A stretch of DNA of 64,000 nt from Flavobacterium sp. HBTb2-11-1 (GCF_009826975.1 NZ_WUMO01000001.1:310001-374000), one strand, 5' to 3'. Counted from the stretch's first letter, positions 43,857 through 53,865 are shown. Notes: generated from the letters alone by a model not told the origin. A program made the numbers and translations.

Positions 43857-44186
43857 TTAATAATTGATATTTTCGCTATACTTACTTTCTATTTGTTTGA
43901 TTTGCTCTTCGGTCATTTTTTTAACTTCAGATTTAAACTCATCTATTTTTGATAGTAAATCATGGTAATGTTTTTTTGATTCTTCTGGAAGACTGTCATA
44001 AAATTTTTGAGCCTTTTTTTCTAGATTTTCGTATGCCGCTTCTCCACCATTTGAAAGACTTTTTTTGATGTCTTCAATTACTAGAGCAGAATCTTTTTTT
44101 GCTTTAGATAAGTCTTCTCTAATTTTTTCTAGAGAATGCATTGCTAGTTTTGCGTAAATCTTCGATTTAATTTCTTCTAATTTCAT
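43857..44186 (-). CDS. Small helical, charged protein of unknown function
   Basis: The 109-residue product is nearly all charged helix (KLEEIKSKIYAKLAMHSLEK, EYENLEKKAQKFYDSLPEE-like stretches) with heptad-like spacing and no signal peptide. It may form a coiled coil or bind membranes or DNA ends. The gene lies 75 bp from the HdeD-like gene on the same strand. It is similar in nature to small general-stress proteins, but no family was recognised. Confidence 0.6.
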   Translation of the reverse strand: MKLEEIKSKIYAKLAMHSLEKIREDLSKAKKDSALVIEDIKKSLSNGGEAAYENLEKKAQKFYDSLPEESKKHYHDLLSKIDEFKSEVKKMTEEQIKQIESKYSENINY

Positions 44187-44261
44187 TTTGTGTCGTTTTT
44201 AAATTAATTATTGCTTCTGAAGTGAATTAACCTTTTATATTATAGTTTTCAGAATAAATTT

Positions 44262-44861
44262 TTAAACATTACGGTTGATTAATTGTTGTAATTTTTTGTT
44301 ATCATCCTTTAGTTTTTTAAGATCGAATGAAAGCATGATACGTGCCATACCAATAAAGAGAAAAGTAAAAGCAACTAGATAAACAACTGATAAAGCTCCT
44401 GAGACAGGATACCAAATAATAACAAAAGAAGAAATAACAATTAGTATTCCGCTTGCCAATAGCCAGCCCCAGCCTTTTGAGCCATAAGCCTGAAGGTCAA
44501 ATGAAAAACCAATCATAGAGAATCCTCTGAACATTAACCAAAATGCCACAAATACAGGTAATACGGCCATACTCATTGTTGGATAATACATTAAAAATGC
44601 TCCCATTATGAAGTCAATAATTCCGCCAGTAAAGTACCATCCCCATCCAGATAGATTTTCTCTATTTGAAACTGAAAATGCAATTTCTGCAATTCCACAC
44701 ACAAACATGCATACGCTAAACATAATGCTTAAAGCTGCGTAGCCATCTAGTGGATAAAACATTAATAATAAGGCCACGCCTATAAAAAGGATACCAACTA
44801 AAAGAGATATCCACCAGTTATTTACTGTATTTTTTAATTCTTCTACAAATAATGCCTTCAT
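44262..44861 (-). CDS. HdeD-family (DUF308) membrane protein
   Basis: The 199-residue protein has six helices in three pairs, with the DUF308 repeats LVGILFIGVALLLMFYPLDG, GIIDFIMGAFLMYYPTMSM and ASGILIVISSFVIIWYPVSG. HdeD protects some bacteria against acid stress at high cell density. The gene lies in a small co-directional group with a lipoprotein gene and a helical protein gene. That the group responds to stress is inferred from this family alone. Confidence 0.88.
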   Translation of the reverse strand: MKALFVEELKNTVNNWWISLLVGILFIGVALLLMFYPLDGYAALSIMFSVCMFVCGIAEIAFSVSNRENLSGWGWYFTGGIIDFIMGAFLMYYPTMSMAVLPVFVAFWLMFRGFSMIGFSFDLQAYGSKGWGWLLASGILIVISSFVIIWYPVSGALSVVYLVAFTFLFIGMARIMLSFDLKKLKDDNKKLQQLINRNV

Positions 44862-44958
44862 TTTACATATTTTTTAAGATTTACAATTTTTGATTGTGCC
44901 AAAATGTTTAGCGGTTTACATTCTGTTTGAATCTTGCTTGATATAAATTTTAATGAAT

Positions 44959-45417
44959 TTATTCAGCGTTTTGAACTGCTGTAAGAAGATCATTTACATA
45001 TTTGTCAAGAGTTGCTTTGTCTTTTGGATCCAGTTTTTTATCCGTAACTTTTTTTTCGTAAGTTTTTCTTAAGCTATCCAATTTATCTGCATATTTATTT
45101 GCCTTTTCATTGCTATTAGTATTAACTAATTCTGAAAGATCTTTGTGAAATTCTTCTGCAAGAATGGTAGCATTCAGTTTGCTAAATTTAGGAAGAGCTA
45201 CTTTAGACATTGCCTTATCTATATTTGCCTGAATGCTTTCAACGACAGCATTTGCTGCGTTTTCATTGCTCATTTCCTGATCAATGGCAGCATTGTCAAT
45301 AGATTTTTCTGCTTGTTCTGCCTTGCGTTCTTCGTTTTGTTTGTCTTTTTTCTGTGTATTGCCACAAGAGTTTAAAAAGAATGCTAATGATAAAATTGGA
45401 ATAATTACTTTTTTCAT
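44959..45417 (-). CDS. Helical lipoprotein of unknown function
   Basis: The 152-residue product has a lipobox (LAFFLNSC) and a helical mature part with many Lys, Glu, Asn and Ala residues and no cysteine. A segment (ELVNTNSNEKANKYADKLDS) suggests a coiled coil. It is the first gene of the group that continues with the HdeD-like protein. No function is proposed. Confidence 0.7.
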   Translation of the reverse strand: MKKVIIPILSLAFFLNSCGNTQKKDKQNEERKAEQAEKSIDNAAIDQEMSNENAANAVVESIQANIDKAMSKVALPKFSKLNATILAEEFHKDLSELVNTNSNEKANKYADKLDSLRKTYEKKVTDKKLDPKDKATLDKYVNDLLTAVQNAE

Positions 45418-45661
45418 AATGATTTTTTTAAAGGTTATAAAATGTTTTAATAATAAATCAAATGTAGGAATAATACTGCATTAAGATGTTTTCGTAAAGT
45501 TTCTAATTTGTTCATTTTAGTTTAATGATGGTCAGAAAATGACACTATTTTTAAATTCAGAAAAATAAGACACTATTAGCCCTTCAAAATGCATTTGAGA
45601 ATCTAAAAAGTAAGTTATTTCTTGTTTTTAGCTGTATGTTTGCTTTAGAATAAATTAGACG

Positions 45662-46633
45662 ATGGATAATACAATAAACAAAAGAGTGATTTTGGCAATT
45701 AAAGAATTTTTGCCAGAAGGAACGAATGCAGCTCATTTATTAATGGATTTGCTTTCATTGGGCAAAGAGTCTGTTTATAGAAGGATGAGAGGTGAAATAG
45801 AATTTACATTGGATGAGATGATTAAAATAACCAATCGTTTCGGAATATCGATCGATGATATTATCGCTTCGGGAAAGATTACCAGTAAATGGGCTATATT
45901 AAATTTGGATACACTGGTTACATACGAAAATTATACTGAGCAGTATTGCGAACGGTTAAAAGAGTATTTAGCAATCTTTCAAAAGATGCAGTCAGCAAAA
46001 AGAGCAAATATTAGTACTGCCAGCAATGCAATTCCTATCTCTTTTTTGTTTCTGTACAAAAAGCTATCTCAATTTAGACATTATAAATGGCATTATCTAA
46101 AGAGAGGGGCTAAACCAAATTTTGCATTTTCAAGTATGGTTTTACCAGATGAGATCATAAAAATTGAAAAGCATTTTGCAGAGGAAAGCAATAAAGTGCC
46201 TATGAAAACAATTGTTATTGATGAAGATATTTTTTTATGCATAATAAGAGATATTCGTTTTTTCTATTCGCAGCAATTAATAACAAAAATGGAGATGCTG
46301 GAATTAAAACAAGAGTTATTGGAATTAGTTTCTTTAATTGAGCTCGTGGTTGAAACAGGAAGCTTTTATGCGGGAAATTCTATGATGATTTATTTATCTA
46401 AAATTAATATTGATGGTATTTACCATAATATAGAATACGATAATGAGGAACTGTGTTTTCAAGGAACTTTTTATATGGACTTAATATGTTTTAATAATGT
46501 CAAGTTTTTTAAAAAACAAAAAGAATGGATTGATTTACTGAAAAGATTTTCGATATTATTAACGCAGAGCGGAGACAGGCAACAATTAGAGTTTTTCGAG
46601 AATCAGCGTTTATTAATCAACAGTTTAGAATAA
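45662..46633 (+). CDS. HTH-type transcriptional regulator
   Basis: The 323-residue protein begins with a lambda-repressor-like helix-turn-helix (NAAHLLMDLLSLGKESVYRR, then IKITNRFGISIDDIIA). A long helical region without a recognised ligand-binding fold follows, including EQYCERLKEYLAIFQKMQSA. The layout resembles Bacteroidota regulators that sense an unknown cue through a C-terminal domain. Its divergent neighbour is the lipoprotein gene of the stress-type group, a possible target. Confidence 0.7.
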   Translation: MDNTINKRVILAIKEFLPEGTNAAHLLMDLLSLGKESVYRRMRGEIEFTLDEMIKITNRFGISIDDIIASGKITSKWAILNLDTLVTYENYTEQYCERLKEYLAIFQKMQSAKRANISTASNAIPISFLFLYKKLSQFRHYKWHYLKRGAKPNFAFSSMVLPDEIIKIEKHFAEESNKVPMKTIVIDEDIFLCIIRDIRFFYSQQLITKMEMLELKQELLELVSLIELVVETGSFYAGNSMMIYLSKINIDGIYHNIEYDNEELCFQGTFYMDLICFNNVKFFKKQKEWIDLLKRFSILLTQSGDRQQLEFFENQRLLINSLE

Positions 46634-46766
46634 TAAAAAACTAACAATTGTGTATTCAGTTAGTTGTATTCTGCATAAAAAGACTTTCTTTTTTATTTTG
46701 GCAACTTTTATTTATTCATTTCTTGCGTATATTTAATATCGTAAAAAGGGCCTTTATTAAACATCA

Positions 46767-47591
46767 ATGGAATATTCCGGTCAAAAATTAGATAAGTATT
46801 ACATCAGGAAAGTAGATGCTGATAAAAAAAGCATTTACTGCCACCACGATTTGATGGGTGAATTGTTTATTCCGCCACACAGACACCAAAAAGCACAATT
46901 ACTTTATGCCGAAGGCGATGTTGTTTTTGTAACTACAGAAACCAAAACCTATTTTTTGCCTGCAAGACACTTTATTTGGATTCCGAGTGGAGTGGAACAT
47001 AGTATTGAACCGAAATCGGAAAGTGTGACGATGCGAAATCTATATTTTCCTGTTGAAAAAGACGAAGATGACTTTTATAAAGTAGAAGGAATATATCCCG
47101 TAAACAATTTGTTATTGCAAATGATGCTTTTTACGAATCGATGGAATGGTGATCTTAAAAAAGGAACTCCAAACTTTACTATTGCCAAAGCTATAAAGGC
47201 GATTCTCCCGCAAATTTGTACCAATAATTTACCTTTAGAATTACCGCAGCCAAAAGACAAACGTCTTGGTAAAATCCTTCGTTATATAGAAAATAATCTC
47301 GGAGAAACCATTCTGTTTGCCAATGTAGCGCATGAATTTGGTTTTAGCGAACGCTCTTTGTATCGTTTGTTTCAGAAAGACCTCAAAATGTCTTTTATTC
47401 AATATTATACCATAAGAAGAATCTTAAAAGCAATCGAACTTTTATTAGAAAGAAAGCTTTCTGTAAAAGAGGTAGCCGAAGAAGTTGGTTACAATAGCGT
47501 ACCGACTTTCAGTAACACATTCTTCAAGATTTTAGGCCAAAGACCTTCTGATTACTTAAACGGAGAGGAGATTTTGGAGCGCGGTAAATAG
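46767..47591 (+). CDS. AraC-family transcriptional regulator
   Basis: The 274-residue protein has an N-terminal cupin-type domain (FIPPHRHQKAQLLYAEGDVV, LPARHFIWIPSGVEHSIEP) with likely metal- or ligand-binding histidines. A C-terminal AraC double HTH follows (FANVAHEFGFSERSLYRLFQ, VKEVAEEVGYNSVPTFSNTF). It lies on the same strand before the TolC-HlyD-MFS operon and is the likely regulator of that efflux system. The effector is unknown. Confidence 0.9.
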   Translation: MEYSGQKLDKYYIRKVDADKKSIYCHHDLMGELFIPPHRHQKAQLLYAEGDVVFVTTETKTYFLPARHFIWIPSGVEHSIEPKSESVTMRNLYFPVEKDEDDFYKVEGIYPVNNLLLQMMLFTNRWNGDLKKGTPNFTIAKAIKAILPQICTNNLPLELPQPKDKRLGKILRYIENNLGETILFANVAHEFGFSERSLYRLFQKDLKMSFIQYYTIRRILKAIELLLERKLSVKEVAEEVGYNSVPTFSNTFFKILGQRPSDYLNGEEILERGK

Positions 47592-48036
47592 ATTTTTTTC
47601 ACGCAGATTTACACATATTTTATTCTGTGCTAAAAATTTTCTCTCGCAGATTCCGCAGATTTAAGGGATTTTTTGAAATGCGCTAAATGATTGTTTCACG
47701 CAGATTTATACAGATTTAAGCTGATTCAACAGATTCTTTATCTTTTGCTAAATATTTTCTCTAGCAGATTTTGGGGATTTTTTCAAATGCTTAAAAATCT
47801 GCTCAATCTGCCAAATCTGCGAGAGAAAAATAAAATCTGAGTCCTTTGCCAAAATCACTTTAAATCTGCGTGAAACAACTTTAATTCTTAACTATTTGTT
47901 TTTCAATGTTTTAATATAACGTTTTCGGGAAATGGAATTTTAACATTTGTCCGAAATGAATATGTTCTTGGCTTTTTAGAATTATCAGTCACGAGAAAAA
48001 TGAAGGAACTTTGCAGCATCAAATATTAATGTATTT
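47592..48036. repeat. Array of CAGATTT/AAATCTG repeats in a gene-free stretch
   Basis: From about 47600 to 47880 the DNA carries many CAGATTT words in both orientations, such as TTTCACGCAGATTT and AAATCTGCGTGAAA at its two ends, and CTCTCGCAGATT with AATCTGCGAGAG inside. The whole could fold into one long hairpin with side loops. The region between the array and the TolC gene holds no clear element. Confidence 0.65.
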
Positions 48037-49392
48037 ATGTTCCTTAAAACAACAAATTCTACAGACGATTGTTTTCCCAGAGTCCTGCTGTTAATCTTAA
48101 TGATGTTAACATTCAATGGCTTACAAGCGCAGGAAGTCCACACAGTTTCGCTAAAAGATGCGATGAAACTGGCTAAAGAAAACAACAAAAAAATCCTTAG
48201 ATCTCAATTGGAGGTCACGCTCTCAGAGCAAAACATTAAAGAAAGAAAAGAACTTCGATTGCCAGACGTGCAGCTAAACGGCATGTATTCTCGCATTACG
48301 AATATTACCGAATTTAAAGGAAGCGGATTCTTAAAAGACAAAGAAGTAACTCCAGCGATTCCTGAAATTTATGAGGTCAATTCGACTTTTAAAATGCCAA
48401 TTTATGCGGGAAATAAGATTAATAACGCTATCAAAATTGCGAATCAGGAAAACGAAATCGCCAAAATAAAAACAGAAAAGACCGAAAATGATATCGAGCT
48501 TGAAGTGGTAGCCAATTATCTGGCGATTTATAAAATGATGGAGCTTCAGAAAATTTTTGAAGAAAATATCAAAGAAGAAAAAAGTCGATTGAAAGAAGTC
48601 CAATCGCTTCAAAAACATGGAACGGTTACGAAAAACGAGGTTATTCGTGCCGAATTACAGCTTTCAGATCGCGAATTGAATGCGTTAACTAACTCCAAAA
48701 ACATTAAAATCGCACTTCACGATCTGAAAACGCTGATCCAAATTCCAGAAAATGAAGAAATTGTAATCGATACAACTTCAAGTCTTGATGAAATGAACGG
48801 TCTAGATCCGTATGATTTTTATATGACAAAAGCTTTGCAAAACGAAGAAATGCGTATTGCAAGCCAAGAATTAAACATCAGCAAAACGGAATTGAAATTG
48901 GTTAAAGGAAATTACTTGCCAAGCGTTCATTTCTTTGGAAACTATGGTTTTTATTATCCAAACTACAAATTCTTTCCGCCAAATCCGTATTTGTACACTT
49001 TAGGGCAAGTGGGGATTGAAGCTACTTTTGACCTTTCGTCTTTGTATAAAAACAAGACCAAAATGGAGCAGGCCAATACCAAAATCAAATGGCAGGAAAT
49101 GCAGAATGAAATTGTAAAAGAGGAAATTCAGGATAAGCTGTATAAAGAACACACGCAATATCAGGAAATCCTTGAAAAGTTTGTGGTGGTTGATAAAGCT
49201 TTGGATTTAGCTGAAGAAAACTATCGAATCGTGAAGCTGAAATACTTAAACCAGTTGGTGTTAATTACCGAAATGGTCGATGCCGATAATGCTTTGCTTC
49301 AGGCGAAATACAACAAAATTTCTACCCGATTGGATGCGGTTTTAAAACATTACGAACTGCTTCATACGGCGGGAATGATGCCTCAGAGCTAG
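48037..49392 (+). CDS. TolC-family outer-membrane efflux protein
   Basis: The 451-residue protein has a signal peptide (about 1-31) and two structural repeats of long helices with the beta-strands of a TolC barrel (PDVQLNGMYSRITNIT, PSVHFFGNYGFYYPNY). It forms the outer-membrane channel and periplasmic tunnel. The HlyD-like and MFS genes follow on the same strand, so the three form one tripartite drug efflux system. Confidence 0.93.
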   Translation: MFLKTTNSTDDCFPRVLLLILMMLTFNGLQAQEVHTVSLKDAMKLAKENNKKILRSQLEVTLSEQNIKERKELRLPDVQLNGMYSRITNITEFKGSGFLKDKEVTPAIPEIYEVNSTFKMPIYAGNKINNAIKIANQENEIAKIKTEKTENDIELEVVANYLAIYKMMELQKIFEENIKEEKSRLKEVQSLQKHGTVTKNEVIRAELQLSDRELNALTNSKNIKIALHDLKTLIQIPENEEIVIDTTSSLDEMNGLDPYDFYMTKALQNEEMRIASQELNISKTELKLVKGNYLPSVHFFGNYGFYYPNYKFFPPNPYLYTLGQVGIEATFDLSSLYKNKTKMEQANTKIKWQEMQNEIVKEEIQDKLYKEHTQYQEILEKFVVVDKALDLAEENYRIVKLKYLNQLVLITEMVDADNALLQAKYNKISTRLDAVLKHYELLHTAGMMPQS

Positions 49393-49513
49393 ATGTTGAA
49401 AGACTGGGCTAAAGTCTTGAGAGACAAGAAGAAAGAAGAAAGACTTGATAGACGAAAGAAGCAAGAGAAAAGACATTTTAGAAAAGAACTAAGTTAAAGA
49501 GAAAAAGAAAGAT

Positions 49514-50563
49514 ATGGTTAAGATTAAAAATGAAACTAGAAGAAATAAAACGTTTCATATACTAATAACGATTATTGCGTGTACGCTTGTGATAAGCGGA
49601 GTTATTTTGGGAATTTGGTTTTATGTTTTCAACCGAAATCACGAAGAAACGAATGACGCCCAGGTGGAGCAATATGTAACACCAATTATGTCTAGAATTA
49701 CGGGTTATGTGCAGGAAGTTCGTTTCAACGAAAATCAGTTTGTGCATAAAGGTGATACTTTGGTGGTAATTGATAATAGAGAATACAAATCGAAACTGGA
49801 CGTGGCTCTTGCCGATGTTCAGAATGCGAAACAAAATAGCGTTGTGGCTGAGAAAAATGCCATAAATACGGCAAGCGCAACAGCGATTAACGAAGCGCAG
49901 TTAGAAGCTGCAAAGTCGAATCTTTGGAAAACCAAATTAGAATACGAAAGATATAAAGCTTTGGTAAGCGAAGAGGCAGCAACTTCTCAGCAATTAGAAA
50001 AAGTAAAAGCGGATTATGAATCGGCGCAGGCGCATTTTCAGGAAATGAAAAACAGAATTCATACTTCGGCTTTGAGCACTTCAGTTGCCGAAGCCAATGT
50101 TCCGACGACACAGACGAATATTGCTTCAAAACAAGCTGTGGCTGATAATGCGGCTTTATTTCTTTCGTATACGATTATTACCGCACCGTATGACGGTTGG
50201 GTTGGAAAACGAACTTTACAGCCAGGACAGTTGGTAAAAGAAGGACAATCTTTGCTTTCTATTGTAAGTAAAGAAAAATGGATTACAGCCAATTTTAAAG
50301 AAACGCAATTGCAATATTTAACCGTTGGGCAAGATGTTGAAATAAAAGCCGATGCGTTGAGCGATAAAACTTTTGTTGGCACAATAGCTTCTTTATCTCC
50401 AGCGAGCGGGGCAAGATTTTCATTGCTTCCTCCAGATAATGCAACGGGTAACTTCGTAAAAATCGAACAAAGAATTCCGGTTAGAATTCAGTTGAAAGAC
50501 AGCGACAAACAAACTGACTTTTTAAGAGCGGGAATGAATATTACTGTGATCGCAGCACACTAA
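49514..50563 (+). CDS. HlyD/EmrA-type membrane fusion protein
   Basis: The 349-residue protein has one N-terminal membrane helix (IIACTLVISGVILGIWFYVF), the EmrA opening ETNDAQVEQYVTPI, a lipoyl domain (RISGYVQEVRFNENQFV-like), a helical hairpin and a beta-barrel domain (YTIITAPYDGWVGKRTLQPG). It joins the inner-membrane MFS pump to the TolC channel. The MFS gene starts one base after its stop. Confidence 0.93.
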   Translation: MVKIKNETRRNKTFHILITIIACTLVISGVILGIWFYVFNRNHEETNDAQVEQYVTPIMSRITGYVQEVRFNENQFVHKGDTLVVIDNREYKSKLDVALADVQNAKQNSVVAEKNAINTASATAINEAQLEAAKSNLWKTKLEYERYKALVSEEAATSQQLEKVKADYESAQAHFQEMKNRIHTSALSTSVAEANVPTTQTNIASKQAVADNAALFLSYTIITAPYDGWVGKRTLQPGQLVKEGQSLLSIVSKEKWITANFKETQLQYLTVGQDVEIKADALSDKTFVGTIASLSPASGARFSLLPPDNATGNFVKIEQRIPVRIQLKDSDKQTDFLRAGMNITVIAAH

Positions 50564-50564
50564 A

Positions 50565-52148
50565 ATGGAAGATAAAAGTATATTTAAATCATGGGTTCCA
50601 AAATGGGCAATCATTACAATTTTGTTTGTTTGTCTCTTGCATTCCATGATTTTATTGGGAGTTTATACGTCAAACGTAACGTATGCGGCAAGTTTTCTGG
50701 ACATTGAGCCCGAAGATTTGCAGTTTGCAATGTGCGTTACATACGGAACTCTGCTGGCGACAATTCTCATAGAAAGCCGATTTTCGAGTTTTTTCCCCGC
50801 CAAAAATTACCTCATAGGAGTATATTCCTTAATTGGGGTTACGATTGTGGCGTCGGGTTATGTCGATAATTTTGCGGTTTTCTTGCTTTTGAGGGTTGCC
50901 GAAGGAATCTTAATGGCGCTTCCTGCAATTACCATCAGACAATTGCTTATTGAGCAGTTTGATTCTAAAAATGCTATTATAATTGGATTTTCCTTTTATT
51001 ATGGTTCGTTACTGCTGTCAACGCCTTTTATTATGAATATTGCGGTTTGGTTTCTGGATCATTACGACTGGAAATACATGCTGTATGTTTCGGGCGGATT
51101 GCAGGTTTTAAATGTCTTTTTAATCTTGGTTACTTTTCGTGGGCACCGAATCACAAAGAAAATCCCGTTGTATCAAATCGACTGGATGAGCTATTTTTTG
51201 GTTTTAACAGCGATTCTTTGCGGTGCCTACTTTTTTGTGTATGCCGAGAAGAAATATTGGTTTGAATCTTCTCAAATGGTTTTAATGCTTATTATGGCAC
51301 TTATTACGGGAGGTTTGTTCATCTTTAAAGAGCTTTTGGTTAAAAGGCCCACTTTTGATTTTGAAGTCTTTAAATATGCCAATCTTAGAATTGGGTTCTT
51401 ATTGTTTTTCCTGTTTTACATCAGCAGAGCAACGTTGAGTCTTTGCCATTCGGCTATGTATTCGATTTGGAATTGGGATCCGTCGCGTGTTGCGGGCGTG
51501 CAGTACATTAACGGACTCGGAAATGTAATCGGATTGATTTTGGCGGCTTATTTCCTCATGAAATCGGTTTCTACCAAAATTATTTTCCTGATTGGTTTTT
51601 CGCTAATTGCCTTGTATCATTTTTGGTTTACGTTTCTTTTTGTGCCCGATGTGGCTTTATCAAATATTATTGTTCCGTACTTTTTGCAGGGTATCGGAGT
51701 GGGGTTTTTATTTGTTCCGTTAATTCTCTTTACCACATCTTCGGTTCCTGCAAATATGGCGGTTTCTTCGGGAATTGTCGGCGTTTCGGGACGTTTTTGG
51801 GGAAGTACGATTGGGTTTTGCGTCATGCAGAATGCAACAGTATTTTTAAACAAAAAGCACTTTTTAAAGCTAAGCCAATTCGTAACGGGCGAAAATCCCG
51901 AAGCACAGCAAACCATCGCCAGTACTACGCAGAGTTTTATTGCCAAAGGATATTCGGCAGATAATGCCAATGTTTTAGCCATGAAAAAGATCTTCGGAAG
52001 CATTACCAAACAATCGACTCTCTTAGCTGATATGGAAATTTATACGATTGTAGGTTACGGTCTTTTGGTTTTGATAATTCTTATTGCATGCAATCAGCAT
52101 TTGAGACAGACAATGACTTTGATGAAAAGTAAAATTTGGATTGGTTAA
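50565..52148 (+). CDS. EmrB-type MFS drug transporter (DHA2)
   Basis: The 527-residue protein has about fourteen membrane helices, as in the DHA2 family. Features include LLRVAEGILMALPAITIRQLL in the region of the antiporter motif and a periplasmic loop near FLNKKHFLKLSQFVTGENPE. It exports hydrophobic compounds in exchange for protons. It is the third gene of the tripartite system. Confidence 0.92.
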   Translation: MEDKSIFKSWVPKWAIITILFVCLLHSMILLGVYTSNVTYAASFLDIEPEDLQFAMCVTYGTLLATILIESRFSSFFPAKNYLIGVYSLIGVTIVASGYVDNFAVFLLLRVAEGILMALPAITIRQLLIEQFDSKNAIIIGFSFYYGSLLLSTPFIMNIAVWFLDHYDWKYMLYVSGGLQVLNVFLILVTFRGHRITKKIPLYQIDWMSYFLVLTAILCGAYFFVYAEKKYWFESSQMVLMLIMALITGGLFIFKELLVKRPTFDFEVFKYANLRIGFLLFFLFYISRATLSLCHSAMYSIWNWDPSRVAGVQYINGLGNVIGLILAAYFLMKSVSTKIIFLIGFSLIALYHFWFTFLFVPDVALSNIIVPYFLQGIGVGFLFVPLILFTTSSVPANMAVSSGIVGVSGRFWGSTIGFCVMQNATVFLNKKHFLKLSQFVTGENPEAQQTIASTTQSFIAKGYSADNANVLAMKKIFGSITKQSTLLADMEIYTIVGYGLLVLIILIACNQHLRQTMTLMKSKIWIG

Positions 52149-52452
52149 AGATTTTGTTTGCTTCGCCTGTTCGAGCATAGCTCTCGAGTCAGGTTTAAAG
52201 TTCCAGGTTCAAAGTTATTCCGTGTAGTTTGTCATTTCGAGGAACGAGAAATCACACGCGGGATTCGACGCAGATTGGCGATTCGCTTTGCGGAATTTCT
52301 AGTGTGATTTCTCCTTACGTCGAAATGACAAACTGTGCGCTTAGTGCGATCTTAAAAAAAACTTTGCGACTATGTGACTTTGCGAGAGACTAAAAAAACT
52401 CAGCGAATCTCTGCGTAATTCGTCACAGATTAGAGAATTTCTTTTGTAGTAA
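52149..52452. repeat. REP-like palindromic element in a gene-free stretch
   Basis: At 52226-52257 and 52302-52334 two arms, AGTTTGTCATTTCGAGGAAC onward and its near reverse complement, face each other around about 45 bp. A half copy lies at 43297-43332 (CAGTTTGTCATTTCGAGGGA) and a diverged pair at 56140-56258. The rest of the stretch holds CGCAAAG-family words (52361-52390) and no gene. Confidence 0.75.
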
Positions 52453-53073
52453 TTAATTAAAATCCTGTTTTATGATCTCTTCTGCTTTGCGGTTTTCTTT
52501 ATCGTAAAGTAGGGTAAGGTTTTTTTCAAAAGCAGGATTTATGATTTTTAGATACCAATCTATTTCGATAGATTTAATGTTTTCGCTTAATCTGCTGATA
52601 AATTGAAACCATCCCCAAGTCGATTCGGAAATGGTGAATTTATTTGAATCTTGAGTATAAACGTCAATGCAAATTTCGTCTTCGGTTATTAAATCTATTT
52701 TATAAGCAAAAACGGTTTTAATTTCGTCCCATTTGTAGGTTTGATAATGATTTTCATTAGTGATGGTAAAACTATCTTCGGTGTATGTGAAAATTCCTAA
52801 ATCGTTTTGATTTTCTGCTGTTTGCAAAGAAATTATTTCTTTTCCTAATGTTGAATTTGGAGAAACAAACAAGTTTTTTGGATTCAAAAATCTAATAAGT
52901 ATAAAAAAACCTCCGCCTCCAAATAAAAGTAATGGAAACCAGAAACGAATTTCATTCACTTTTCCTGTCCATAAAACCATGAAAGTGAATAAGAAACAGA
53001 TAACAATCAAAATGATTTGTTTGGTTTTACTTTCCCAAATAACATTTTTGTCTTTGTATTTTATTTTTTCCAT
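52453..53073 (-). CDS. Two-helix membrane protein of unknown function
   Basis: The 206-residue protein has two membrane helices (about 17-36 and 45-61). A cytoplasmic domain follows with FTYTEDSFTITNENHYQTYKW and WDEIKTVFAYKIDLI, a pattern found in YcxB-like and PH-domain-like membrane proteins. No cysteine or metal motif is present. Neighbours do not suggest a role. Confidence 0.65.
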   Translation of the reverse strand: MEKIKYKDKNVIWESKTKQIILIVICFLFTFMVLWTGKVNEIRFWFPLLLFGGGGFFILIRFLNPKNLFVSPNSTLGKEIISLQTAENQNDLGIFTYTEDSFTITNENHYQTYKWDEIKTVFAYKIDLITEDEICIDVYTQDSNKFTISESTWGWFQFISRLSENIKSIEIDWYLKIINPAFEKNLTLLYDKENRKAEEIIKQDFN

Positions 53074-53202
53074 GATAATTTACAATTTGTGCAAACGAAG
53101 TTATAAAAAGGTTTTCAAAATATCTTAATTTCTTAAACGCTTAAATTTCACAAACCGTATAAATGGTCGTATCTTGCACCCGTTTAAAAAACAAATAAAA
53201 TT

Positions 53203-53865
53203 ATGAGCCAGCAATGTGTAATTTTTGATATGGACGGCGTGATTTCGCATACAAATCCGCATCATGTGATCGCTTTTGAAAAATTTTTCGATAAATATAA
53301 TATTCCGTACACTCAGGAAGAATTTGAAGAACATATGTACGGAAAACACAATAGTTATATCATGACGCATTTCTTCAAACGTCCGATTGCGGGAGAAGAA
53401 TTGATAAAACTGGAAGACGAAAAAGAAGGAATGTTTCGTGAAATTTACAAAGACAAAGTCGAAACGATTCCGCATTATATGGATTTTTTAAACGAATTAA
53501 AATCCCGTGGTTTTAAAACTGCAGTTGCTACATCGGCGCCGCGTGCGAATCTGGATTTAATTGCCAATTTCTTGAAACTAGGCGAAAAAATGGATTCGAT
53601 GATGTCATCAGAAGACGTTACGTTTCATAAACCAAATCCTGAAGTATATCTAAAATCGGCAGAACGTGTTGGTGTTTCTCCGTCAGATTGTGTGGTTTTC
53701 GAAGATTCTTTTTCGGGAATTACAGCAGGATTAAATGCCGGAATGAAAGTCGTTGGCGTTTTAAGCACGCATAAAAAAGAAGAACTTCCGCCATGCGATT
53801 TTTATATAAATGATTATAGTGAAGTGAATGTGGATAAAATCCTTGAGATTTTAGGCAAAAACTAA
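53203..53865 (+). CDS. HAD-family phosphatase, beta-phosphoglucomutase-like
   Basis: The 220-residue protein has HAD motif I FDMDGVISHTNPHH (nucleophile in D-x-D), motif II AVATSAPR, a lysine in MSSEDVTFHKPNPEVYL and motif IV VVFEDSFSGITAG. The inserted helical cap (residues about 15-80) marks subfamily IA, with relatives acting on sugar phosphates. A hairpin with a T-run (53888-53976) follows and may end the transcript. The substrate is unknown. Confidence 0.92.
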   Translation: MSQQCVIFDMDGVISHTNPHHVIAFEKFFDKYNIPYTQEEFEEHMYGKHNSYIMTHFFKRPIAGEELIKLEDEKEGMFREIYKDKVETIPHYMDFLNELKSRGFKTAVATSAPRANLDLIANFLKLGEKMDSMMSSEDVTFHKPNPEVYLKSAERVGVSPSDCVVFEDSFSGITAGLNAGMKVVGVLSTHKKEELPPCDFYINDYSEVNVDKILEILGKN

